64,000 nucleotides of DNA from contig CALCNV010000140.1 of assembly GCA_937897645.1 (NCBI GenBank), positions 133,976-197,975 of the forward strand, given 5' to 3'. A program made the translations under genes and the position numbers. Shown here piece after piece: positions 35,527 through 43,464 of this stretch. Below the pieces are notes generated by a model, which was not told where the DNA came from, searched no databases, and was given only the letters and a program-made list of their open reading frames with translations. How positions within the stretch are numbered: the first letter of the stretch is position 1; the number at the start of each line of letters is the position of its first letter. The DNA comes from an uncultured Lysobacteraceae bacterium. GTDB taxonomy: Bacteria; Pseudomonadota; Gammaproteobacteria; Xanthomonadales; Xanthomonadaceae.

Positions 35527-37125
35527 TCAGTCAAGCGCGCGGTAGCGGAAATTGTGGAAACGTACCGTGCCCTCGCCGGAGGCATAGATTGCCGGCTTGA
35601 GTGCCAGGAACTTGCCGGCCACGTTGTGATGGTAGCCGGAGACTTCCATCTGCACCGGGTATTTGCTCCAGGCCTTGCCGTCGCGGCTGGAGTGGACGGT
35701 GACGATATGGCGGTTATTGGTGAGCCGCAGCCAGAGCCGGCTGCCTTCGCCCTCGGGCCGGCCCTGTGGTCGCTCGACGCCGTAGCGATGCAGGTGGAAG
35801 CCCTGGCCATCGAAACCGACGCCCGCGTACAGGCGGTCGCTGTAGAACAGCAGCACGCCGCCGGTGGCACCTGGATCCACTTCCAGCTCCACTTCGAACT
35901 GATAGGCCTGGTCACCGGCTATCACGGTCAGCGGCGACGCGTCTCGCGGTGCGTTGCCCTTGCCTTGCAGGACCAGCGCACCGTCCTTGAAGGACACGCG
36001 TTGCATTTCATCGGGCGCGGGGTTGAAGAATGCCCACTGGTGGCCGAGGCGGTCGCTGTCGAAGTCGTCGGACAACGCCTGTCCGTGCACGGTCGAGGGG
36101 TCGCTACCGCTGGGCTTGCGCAGTGGTTGGCCAAGGTCGCCACCCTTGGCCACGAACCAGCCATCTTCAGTCCATTCAATCGGGTCGAGCAGTGCCTGCC
36201 GGCCCAGTGTCCAGTACCCGTTTTCGTAGCCGTGGTACATCATCCACCAGCGCCCGTCGGTGCCTTCCACGAGGGTGGCGTGGCCGCGCGACCACCAGGG
36301 TTCGCTGCGGTCGACGGTACGCGTGATCGGATTGTTGGGCGCGTTTTCCCACGGCCCATGGATGGAACGCGAGCGTGCGGTAATCACCATGTGCCCGGTG
36401 GGTGGCCCTGCGGTACCGCCGACAGCGGTGGTCATGTAAAACCAACCGCCGTGGTGGGTGATCTTGGGGCCTTCTTGCGCATACGACTCCACGTCCCATT
36501 CCTCGGGATACTGCCAGCCGTCGTAGACGTGCTTCACTTCACCCACGGTGCTCAGCCCATCATTGGCAAGCTGCACGTAGTCGCCCGCGCTCAGGAACAG
36601 GTAGCGTTTGCCATCCTCGCCAACCGCGTGGCCGGGGTCGATGTGCTTCGGCAACTTCAGATCAATCGGCTCGCTCCACGGCCCGCGGATGTCGTCGGCC
36701 CAGACCACGTAGTTGCTGCGGCCCTGGTCGGTACGTGCAGGAAAGTAGAGGTAGTAGCGGCCTTCGTGCTTGACCAGGTCAGGCGCCCAGATCGCGCCGA
36801 CGTTGGTGGTGATGGCATGGCCAATCGGCTGCCAATTCACCAGATCACGCGAGTGCCAGATCGGCAGACCCGGATACGCATCGAAGGAGGACAGGGTGAG
36901 GTAGTAGTCCTCGCCGTCCTTCAATACCGACGGATCAGGACGATCACCGGCCAACACGGGATTGAGGAAGGTACCGTCGCCGAGGTCAGCGGTTCGCTGC
37001 TGCTCAATGCCTTGCTTCCAGGGCGGAACGGGTGTCGATGATTCGTGTGCAAACAGCGTTGTGGCGGGTAGCGCCAGCGACACGCACATCATCGCGAGCC
37101 TGCAGGCGCGGACCCCCAAGGTCAT
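35527..37125 (-). CDS. Exported glycoside hydrolase family 43 with C-terminal sandwich domain
   Basis: A 532-residue enzyme predicted to act on arabinan or xylan side chains. After a signal segment (LAMMCVSLALPATTLFA) the five-blade propeller has DRPDPSVLKDGEDYYLTLSSF (general base Asp), WAPDLVKHEGRYYLYFPA and EGPKITHHGGWFYMTTA (general acid Glu). Residues about 350-532 form a DUF1349/laminin-G-like sandwich. Its ATG overlaps the stop of the PL10 gene (ATGA), placing it last in the six-gene minus-strand operon. Linkage specificity cannot be read from sequence. Confidence 0.9.
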   Translation of the reverse strand: MTLGVRACRLAMMCVSLALPATTLFAHESSTPVPPWKQGIEQQRTADLGDGTFLNPVLAGDRPDPSVLKDGEDYYLTLSSFDAYPGLPIWHSRDLVNWQPIGHAITTNVGAIWAPDLVKHEGRYYLYFPARTDQGRSNYVVWADDIRGPWSEPIDLKLPKHIDPGHAVGEDGKRYLFLSAGDYVQLANDGLSTVGEVKHVYDGWQYPEEWDVESYAQEGPKITHHGGWFYMTTAVGGTAGPPTGHMVITARSRSIHGPWENAPNNPITRTVDRSEPWWSRGHATLVEGTDGRWWMMYHGYENGYWTLGRQALLDPIEWTEDGWFVAKGGDLGQPLRKPSGSDPSTVHGQALSDDFDSDRLGHQWAFFNPAPDEMQRVSFKDGALVLQGKGNAPRDASPLTVIAGDQAYQFEVELEVDPGATGGVLLFYSDRLYAGVGFDGQGFHLHRYGVERPQGRPEGEGSRLWLRLTNNRHIVTVHSSRDGKAWSKYPVQMEVSGYHHNVAGKFLALKPAIYASGEGTVRFHNFRYRALD

Positions 37126-38282
37126 GGCGTTGCGGTGGCCCCCGCCGCAATCCGCTTCTGCCACTTGGGGTAGTCCTTGTCCAGGAACTTCTGCGGCCAG
37201 GTGCCGTACCACTCGTACCCGGTGCGGCGTTCGCGCGGGATGTCCGAGTACTTCGCTACGCGCACGCCTTCACGCGTGGCCAGGACCACGCTGTTGTCCT
37301 TCAAGTCGTAGAAGCGCGCCCACAGCGGCGGGGCTTGCGGCTCTTCGACCAGGCGACGGTCAGTGCTCGAGGAATGGTGGGCGAACTTTTCTTCCGGTGC
37401 TTCGAAAGTTTCCAGGCGCAGTCCCTGCAACTGCACCTTGCGCAGCCATGCCACGCCGCCTTCGATGGCGGCAATCACGTCCGGCGAAGGTTGCGGGATG
37501 CGCATCAGGTAGCGCAACGCGGAGACAGTTTCCTGCACCACGATCGCTGGCAGTTCGAACTTGCGGCCCTGCGCGGGCCGCAAAGTAAGGTTGTCGTATT
37601 GACCAGCCCAGCCAGTCAGCACGTCACCTTGGCGCACTTGCAGTTGGAGGATGCAAGCGTCGCCCCGCTGTACTGCCTGCCGGACGCGTTCGCGCGTGGC
37701 GTCGTCAAGGAAGGCGAACGCAGACTCCGGATCCTGCGCCTTTCGCAAGGTGGCCAATACACCTGGGGTTACTTCGTCCGCAAAGGTCACGTAGGGGTGG
37801 TAGGGCTCGGTGCCAGGCACGGTATGTGGCCAGCCGCCACAGCTCGGAATCTGGTGCGCCAGTATGAAATCCAGTCCACGCACGCTGGCGTCGCGATAGC
37901 GTGTATCGCCAGTACGCGCGAATGCGTTGGCCAGGTAGTCGACCTGGGTATAGACGTTGCGGTTGTCGAAGCTGCCGCCGGTGGTGTCATTCTCAGCGGC
38001 AATGCGTGTTTGTTCCGCCTCGTCCAGGATGCGCAGGAGATCCTGGTTTTCCTTCCAGCCGCCATCCTTGCGCTGGTAACGCAGCAGGTTGTCGGCAATC
38101 TGCGCCACGTCCGATGGAGCGTAGCGCGGATAGTCCTTGCCGTGCTTGTTATGCCAGTGATTGATGCTGTCGGAGAAGCCATCCAGCGGGATGATGCTTG
38201 CATCGCCTGCTGTCGGCTCCGCGGCAGTCGCTGCATGGCAGGCGAGCGCGAGTGCCAGGCCTAATGTAATGCGCGTAATCAA
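37122..38282 (-). CDS. pelA: Pectate lyase, polysaccharide lyase family 10
   Basis: The 386-residue enzyme should cleave polygalacturonate by beta-elimination in the periplasm. PL10 features include YQRKDGGWKEN, TTGGSFDNRNVYTQVDYLA, CGGWPHTVPGTEPYHPYVTFAD and PPLWARFYDLKDN, with the conserved Asp/Arg region. The start is a TTG at 38282, with GGAG seven bases upstream, overlapping the transporter stop codon (TTGA); it yields a proper signal peptide MITRITLGLALALACHAATA, whereas the upstream frame shadows dctM. It is translationally coupled to dctM before it and GH43 after it. Confidence 0.9.
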   Translation of the reverse strand: MITRITLGLALALACHAATAAEPTAGDASIIPLDGFSDSINHWHNKHGKDYPRYAPSDVAQIADNLLRYQRKDGGWKENQDLLRILDEAEQTRIAAENDTTGGSFDNRNVYTQVDYLANAFARTGDTRYRDASVRGLDFILAHQIPSCGGWPHTVPGTEPYHPYVTFADEVTPGVLATLRKAQDPESAFAFLDDATRERVRQAVQRGDACILQLQVRQGDVLTGWAGQYDNLTLRPAQGRKFELPAIVVQETVSALRYLMRIPQPSPDVIAAIEGGVAWLRKVQLQGLRLETFEAPEEKFAHHSSSTDRRLVEEPQAPPLWARFYDLKDNSVVLATREGVRVAKYSDIPRERRTGYEWYGTWPQKFLDKDYPKWQKRIAAGATATP

Positions 38283-39559
38283 CGCAGCACTCCGGGCAGC
38301 CACAGCGACAGTTGCGGGAAGAACGCCACCACCAGCAGGACCGCCAAGCCGGCCAGCCAGAACGGCCAGATCGTGCGCATGCTTTCGCCGACGGTGATCT
38401 TGCCGATGGCAGTCCCGATGAAGAGCACCGAGCCGACCGGCGGCGTGACCAGGCCAAGGCCACCAGTGAGCACCAGGACCAGGCCGAAATGCACCGGGTC
38501 GATGCCATACGCTTTCGCCACGGGCAGGAAGATCGGGGTGCAAATCAGGATCATGGGTGCGAGGTCCATGAACGTACCGAGCAACAGCAGCATGACCACG
38601 ATCATCAGCAGGACCATGTACTTGCTCTGTGCGAAGGACTGCAGGAATTCGACTGCGGCAGACGGCACTTGCAGGTAAGCGAGCAGCCAGCCGAAAACCG
38701 CCGCCGTGGCGATCACGAACAGGATCACACCCGTTGTACCCGCTGCATTCGCTACGGTTTCCAGGAAATCACGCCATTTCAGCTGGCGATAGATCACCAC
38801 GGTGACGAACAGGGCATACACCACCGCGATGGCCGCACTTTCCACCGCAGTGAAGATGCCTGCACGGATGCCGACGAAGATCAGTGCCACCAACCCAAGG
38901 CCAGGTAAGGCCGACAGGGTGCGCAGCAACACCGCGCGCATGCCCGGGAACTGCTCCACGCCGTAGCCGCGCCTGCGTGCCACCATCCAGCCGGTGAACA
39001 TAAGCACCACCGTCATCAGCAACGCCGGCACGATGCCCGCGGCGAACAAGGTCGCGATGGAAATGCCGCCGCCTGCGGCCGCAGAGAACAGGATCAGGTT
39101 GTGTGACGGCGGCACTAGCAGCGCCACCAGGGCGGCGGTGATGCTGACATTGACCGCGAAATCACGGTCATACCCGCGCTTGATCATCTGCGGGATCATG
39201 GTGCCGCCTACTGCCGACACGTCGGCGATGGCAGAACCCGAAACGCCACCAAAGAACAGCGAGGACAGGATGCTCACTTGTCCCAGGCCGCCACGCATGC
39301 GACCCACCAGCGATGCGGCAAGACTGATCAGGCGTTCGGAGATTCCGCCGCGCATCATGATTTCGCCGGCGAAAATAAACAGCGGGATCGCGATCAACGA
39401 TGCCGATCCGGTACCGGCAGAGACCTGCTGCGCCAGCACGATGGTCGGAAGATCCAGATACAACAGGGTCAGCAGTGAGGCCGCTGCCAGCGAGTACGCC
39501 ACCGGCACGCCGATGATCAGCAGGATGGCGAAAACCGAAAACAGGATTGCGATAGCCAT
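38279..39559 (-). CDS. TRAP transporter large permease, DctM subunit
   Basis: The 426-residue inner-membrane protein has about twelve hydrophobic segments and family motifs such as AIPLFIFAGEIMMRGGISERLI, GGVSGSAIADVSAVG and GLVTPPVGSVLFIGTAIG. With the P and Q subunits it forms a sodium-driven uptake system. Given its neighbours, galacturonate or unsaturated digalacturonate is the likely cargo. It starts three bases after the Q-subunit stop. Confidence 0.95.
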   Translation of the reverse strand: MAIAILFSVFAILLIIGVPVAYSLAAASLLTLLYLDLPTIVLAQQVSAGTGSASLIAIPLFIFAGEIMMRGGISERLISLAASLVGRMRGGLGQVSILSSLFFGGVSGSAIADVSAVGGTMIPQMIKRGYDRDFAVNVSITAALVALLVPPSHNLILFSAAAGGGISIATLFAAGIVPALLMTVVLMFTGWMVARRRGYGVEQFPGMRAVLLRTLSALPGLGLVALIFVGIRAGIFTAVESAAIAVVYALFVTVVIYRQLKWRDFLETVANAAGTTGVILFVIATAAVFGWLLAYLQVPSAAVEFLQSFAQSKYMVLLMIVVMLLLLGTFMDLAPMILICTPIFLPVAKAYGIDPVHFGLVLVLTGGLGLVTPPVGSVLFIGTAIGKITVGESMRTIWPFWLAGLAVLLVVAFFPQLSLWLPGVLR

Positions 39560-39562
39560 GGG

Positions 39563-40087
39563 TCAGACGGCTCCTTCTTGCTTGGCGGGAGCGGCGAGGA
39601 TCAGCAGCAGGCGATTGAGTGCGAACACGACCATCAACACGCCACTCACTGCCAGCGGCAGGAACGCGATGCTCTGCGGCAACGGTGCGCCTGCCATCTT
39701 CACGTCCAGCCCATCAAGTAAAAGCACGAAACCCCACCACGCCAGGTAGGCGCCGATCACTGCAATGACAATCGGTGCAATGGCATCCACCACGCGCTTG
39801 ATGTGCGGTGGCATGGCTTCTGCCAACAGCACGAAGCCGAAATGACGATTTGTATAGACGCCGGACGCGGCGCCCATGCCCATCGCGGTGCTAAGCAGCA
39901 GCAAGGTCACTGGCTCGGTCCAGCTGGGCGAGTTGTTGAGTACGTAACGGGCAAAGACCTGCCAGCCCTGTACGACCACCAGGCCGACAAGTGCGACGGC
40001 AGCGATGGCGATGGCGATGTTGGCAAGGCGTTCCATTGCGGTTTGCAAGGGGCCGGTAACTGGTGCAGATGCGGTTTCGTCAGACAT
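39563..40087 (-). CDS. TRAP transporter small permease, DctQ subunit
   Basis: A 174-residue protein with four predicted membrane helices and the family segment VFARYVLNNSPSWTEPVTLLLL, the DctQ signature (RYxxNxxxxWxEE-like). It works with the M subunit in the membrane. TTGAGG lies upstream, and it follows dctP by nine bases. Confidence 0.94.
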   Translation of the reverse strand: MSDETASAPVTGPLQTAMERLANIAIAIAAVALVGLVVVQGWQVFARYVLNNSPSWTEPVTLLLLSTAMGMGAASGVYTNRHFGFVLLAEAMPPHIKRVVDAIAPIVIAVIGAYLAWWGFVLLLDGLDVKMAGAPLPQSIAFLPLAVSGVLMVVFALNRLLLILAAPAKQEGAV

Positions 40088-40096
40088 ATGCGTGCC

Positions 40097-41083
40097 TCAA
40101 GCCTGGTCGCGGATGCGGCGATACAGCGAATCAATGGCGGGATCACGGCGGTACTCGGCCAGCAATGGTTCCGCCACGCGCCGGAACGCCGGCATGTCCA
40201 CGTCGTTCATTTCCACTCCGTAGTCGATAACGGCTTGGCGCGCCGTGCTCTCGGATTCGTCCCACAGCTTGCGCATGACCGTGACCGACTCGCGCGCTGT
40301 TTCGATCAGCAGCTGCCGATCCGCGGGGGACAAGGTGTCGAAACTCTTGCGTGAAATAAGCAGCACGTCCGGCGCATACGAATGCTCGGTTCTCGACCAG
40401 TGGCCCGCGGCCTCGAAGTGGCGGCTGGAATGGAAGCTGCGGATATTGTTTTCCGCGCCGTCGATCAGTCGCGTTTCGAGCGCCGAGAATGCCTCGCCCA
40501 GTGACAGCGGAGTAGGATTTGCACCCAGCAGGCGAATGAGTCGGATGAAGATGTCCGAAGCCGGCACGCGCATCTTCAAGCCGTGCAGGTCGGCAGGCGT
40601 CCGCAGTGCGCGGCGGGTGTTGTAGAAACAGCGTGCGCCACTGTCGTAGATCGCAAGCCCGACCAGGTCGCGTGCCTGGAAGCCGCGCAGCACTTCCGCG
40701 CCGACGTCACCGTCCAGCGTGTGGCGCAAGTGGGCCACGGAATCGAACACGTACGGCAGGCAAATGGCCTGGGTCAGCGGAAATGCGTTGTTCAATGCGC
40801 CGGAATAGACGCGGGTGATGTCGATCACCCCGAAGCGCGCCATGTCGATGGCTTCGGACTCGCGGCCCAACTGCCCCGCATGGAACATGCGCAGGCGCAG
40901 GCGTCCATTGGTTTCGCGTTCCAGTGTTTCGCCGATCCAGTTGACGGCTTGTACCGTTGGATAGTCACGAACGTGTACATCGCTTGCGGTGAAGAGCTTC
41001 TCCGGTCCGTCGGCCAGGGAGGGAAGTGCAGCCGCACATGCGCCCGCTGCTCCCGCACCAAGGAAATGGCGCCGACTGATCAT
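40097..41083 (-). CDS. TRAP transporter solute-binding protein, DctP subunit
   Basis: The 328-residue periplasmic receptor binds the carboxylated substrate. The N terminus MISRRHFLGAGAAGACAAALPSLA contains SRRHFLG, a twin-arginine motif, so Tat export is likely. DctP landmarks are present: GQLGRESEAIDMARFGVID, ALRTPADLHGLKMRVPAS with the Arg that binds the substrate carboxylate, and GEAFSALETRLIDGAENN. The start overlaps the stop of the upstream FAH-like gene (ATGA), with a GGGGG ribosome site. This subunit determines the cargo; relatives carry uronates, but specificity is inferred from context. Confidence 0.94.
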   Translation of the reverse strand: MISRRHFLGAGAAGACAAALPSLADGPEKLFTASDVHVRDYPTVQAVNWIGETLERETNGRLRLRMFHAGQLGRESEAIDMARFGVIDITRVYSGALNNAFPLTQAICLPYVFDSVAHLRHTLDGDVGAEVLRGFQARDLVGLAIYDSGARCFYNTRRALRTPADLHGLKMRVPASDIFIRLIRLLGANPTPLSLGEAFSALETRLIDGAENNIRSFHSSRHFEAAGHWSRTEHSYAPDVLLISRKSFDTLSPADRQLLIETARESVTVMRKLWDESESTARQAVIDYGVEMNDVDMPAFRRVAEPLLAEYRRDPAIDSLYRRIRDQA

Positions 41084-41946
41084 GCTGCCCCCGTTGAGGT
41101 GTCCGATTGAGCGACCGGTGTTGCGGCCACTGCATGGCACGCGATGTCGCCGTAGCCGTAGAAGCTGATGCGTGCCTGTTGCCCCACGCTGATGTCGTGG
41201 ATGCCGGTAGCGTTGCCCGTGGCAATCAGTTCGCCTGCCTTTAGCGGCCGACCGCGCTTGGCCGAGCGCGACAACGCAAACGCGAACGCCGCGCGCAGGC
41301 CACCCGGCAGGGTAGTCGCGCCGCCGGCGCCGACCTGCTGGTCGTCGATGAAGGTCTGGCAGGCGAGTTGTGGCTCGGGGATGGCATGCCAATCCGGGAT
41401 TTCCGCGCCCAGGATCAGGCCATTGTTGTTACCGAAATCCGATACGACCACGCGCGGCCCCAGGATGTTGATGGTGGCCAGCGGGCTGCTGGCGATCTCC
41501 ACGCCTATGTGAAGCGTTGCCGGGAACGCGGCCGCTTCCTCCGCAGTCCACTCGGTCTTGCCGGCCGGCGCATCGGCCTGCAGGCGCAGGACATACTCGG
41601 CCTCGACCGCGGCAAACCCACCCACGAACACCGGAAACCCGGCATTGCCACCGGTAGCATCCAGAAGCGCCCTGGCGAAAATTGGCCCCAGCAGACGCTC
41701 GTCGCCGGAGGCATCACGCTTTTCGGCGGCGATATAGCCCACCTTCCAGCCCACGACCTGGTCTGGCCAGCGCCCGATGGCGTGATCCTGGACCTGGTAG
41801 GCGGTCACCAGGTCGTTCGGGATGCTGCCCGGGAAGTCGGTCAGCGAGGCGCCCTGCAGGCGTGCCTCGACGAAGCGCCCGGCGATGTCCGCCAGCGCCG
41901 CTTCTGGTTGCAGCGATCCAGCCGGAATGCTGTCGCGATTGCTCAA
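41080..41946 (-). CDS. Fumarylacetoacetase/MhpD-like hydratase family protein
   Basis: The 288-residue protein resembles 2-keto-4-pentenoate hydratase (MhpD) of the FAH superfamily: YQVQDHAIGRWPDQVVGWKVGYIAA, a VEAEYVLRL segment with metal-binding Glu, and LKAGELIATGNATGIHDISVGQQARI. The TTG at 41946 has GGGGAGAG five bases upstream; the ATG at 42045 would put the candidate operator inside the gene, so it is rejected. It leads the TRAP-PL10-GH43 operon. Its reaction in uronate metabolism is unclear, perhaps a hydratase or lyase on a 2-keto-3-deoxy acid. Confidence 0.82.
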   Translation of the reverse strand: MSNRDSIPAGSLQPEAALADIAGRFVEARLQGASLTDFPGSIPNDLVTAYQVQDHAIGRWPDQVVGWKVGYIAAEKRDASGDERLLGPIFARALLDATGGNAGFPVFVGGFAAVEAEYVLRLQADAPAGKTEWTAEEAAAFPATLHIGVEIASSPLATINILGPRVVVSDFGNNNGLILGAEIPDWHAIPEPQLACQTFIDDQQVGAGGATTLPGGLRAAFAFALSRSAKRGRPLKAGELIATGNATGIHDISVGQQARISFYGYGDIACHAVAATPVAQSDTSTGAA

Positions 41947-42013
41947 GTGGGCTCTCCCCAATCCGTCTTGTTTTGTTGCAGTGCCAATGGACAGCACGGG
42001 TCGATGGCTTGTA

Positions 42014-42037
42014 TATGGTAAACCGGTGTCATTTACA
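42014..42037. promoter_or_regulatory. Candidate KdgR/LacI operator, site 2 (divergent promoters)
   Basis: TATGGTAAACCGGTGTCATT begins this site. It shares ACCGGTGTCATTT with site 1 at 34252 and CGGTGTCATTT with site 3 at 48382. It lies between the divergent FAH/TRAP operon (start 41946, minus) and the PL1 pectate lyase gene (start 42102, plus), where it could control both directions. Confidence 0.7.
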
Positions 42038-42101
42038 ATACGCACTGCCGCAAATCCATACTGGTCCCGGCGGCATATATCTACTCCTGGGAGGGAGACT
42101 C

Positions 42102-43457
42102 ATGCATTCCATCCGCGCCCTGCGCATGACCCGATGCGGTGATCGCATTTCCATGGCTCTAGCCATTTTCCTGTTGGGTTTTGCCGGCATCGCCGTTGCT
42201 GCCGATAGTGCGGCACCGCTGGCGTTCCCCGGTGCGCAGGGCTGGGCTGCGCATACGCCCGGTGGGCGTGGAGGCAAGATCATCCGGGTGACCACGTTGG
42301 CCGCGGAAGGGCCGGGTTCGCTGCGCGAGGCGCTCGACACCAAGGGCCCGCGCATCGTGGTGTTCGAGGTCGGTGGGGTAATCGACCTCGGGGCGAAGTC
42401 GCTGAAGATCCGCGAGCCGTTCCTGACCATCGCTGGCCAGACCGCGCCGCAGCCCGGCATCACCCTCATTCGCGGCGGCATAGACCTCAGTGCGCACGAC
42501 GTGATCATCCGGCACATCCGCGTGCGCGCGGGTGAAGCTGGCCTGGCGAAGATGGCCGGTACCGATTTCGATTCGATCAGCACCATCGGCGCCTCCAACG
42601 TGATCGTCGATCATTGTTCGCTGACCTGGTCCACCGACGAGAACCTGTCCGCTTCCGGCACCCGCTTCAAGGGCGACACCCCGGAACAGTGGCGCGCTGG
42701 CACCTCGCACCGCATCACCTTCAGCAACAACATCCTCGCCGAAGGCCTCGGTTACGCGACGCACGCCAAGGGCGAGCATTCGAAGGGTTCGCTGATCCAC
42801 GACAACGCGCGCGACATCCTGATCATCGGCAACCTGTATTCGCAGAACCGCGAACGCAACCCGATGTTCAAGGGAGGCACCCAGGGCTGGGTGGTGAACA
42901 ACCTGATCAACAATCCCGGCCAGCGCGCGGTGCACTACAACCTGATCGCCGCCGAGTGGGAGGGCCATCCCTACCAGGACGGGCAACTGGTGCTGATCGG
43001 CAATTCCATGCGCGGTGGCCCGAACACGCCGGAGCGCACGCCGTTCTTCCAGTTCGGCGGCTCGGGCTGGCTGGACCTGTACATGGAAGACAACCTGGCG
43101 GTGGACCGCTACGGCGAACCGTTGCCGCAGACCGGCCGCTACAGCAGCAACAATGTTGGCTGGCGCATGCTCAAGACGCGTCCGCCCCTGCCGTTCGGGG
43201 TCAAGCCGATGCCGGCCATAGACGTGCAGGACCACGTGCTCGCCAACGCCGGTGCGCGGCCGTGGGACCGCGACGACATCGATCGGCGCATCCTCGAGAA
43301 CGCCATCGAAGGCCGCGGCAAGCACATCGACAGCGAAACGGAAGTGGGTGGGTATCCGAAGCACGCCGAAACCCGGCAGGCGTTCGTGCCCGCGGACTGG
43401 AACCTGGACACGATGGAGCCACTGAAGCCACTGCCGCGCCGCGCACCGCTGCGCTGA
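42102..43457 (+). CDS. Exported pectate lyase, PL1-like right-handed beta-helix
   Basis: The 451-residue enzyme starts with a signal region (ISMALAIFLLGFAGIAVAA). The mature part has the PL1 family pattern FPGAQGWAAHTPGGRGGKIIRVTTL, IVVFEVGGVIDL, VIIRHIRVRAGE, DFDSISTIGASNVIVDHCSLTWSTDENLSASG (calcium-binding and core strand) and a late RITFSNNIL ladder. It should cleave the pectin backbone in the periplasm. GGGAGGGAG precedes the ATG at 42102. The esterase gene follows seven bases later on the same strand. Confidence 0.9.
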   Translation: MHSIRALRMTRCGDRISMALAIFLLGFAGIAVAADSAAPLAFPGAQGWAAHTPGGRGGKIIRVTTLAAEGPGSLREALDTKGPRIVVFEVGGVIDLGAKSLKIREPFLTIAGQTAPQPGITLIRGGIDLSAHDVIIRHIRVRAGEAGLAKMAGTDFDSISTIGASNVIVDHCSLTWSTDENLSASGTRFKGDTPEQWRAGTSHRITFSNNILAEGLGYATHAKGEHSKGSLIHDNARDILIIGNLYSQNRERNPMFKGGTQGWVVNNLINNPGQRAVHYNLIAAEWEGHPYQDGQLVLIGNSMRGGPNTPERTPFFQFGGSGWLDLYMEDNLAVDRYGEPLPQTGRYSSNNVGWRMLKTRPPLPFGVKPMPAIDVQDHVLANAGARPWDRDDIDRRILENAIEGRGKHIDSETEVGGYPKHAETRQAFVPADWNLDTMEPLKPLPRRAPLR

Positions 43458-43464
43458 GGCTGGC

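Noticed and set aside
41947..42045. ATG start at 42045 for the FAH-like protein
   Set aside because: It would include the candidate operator and promoter in coding sequence. The TTG at 41946 has a strong ribosome site, and family homology begins downstream of it.
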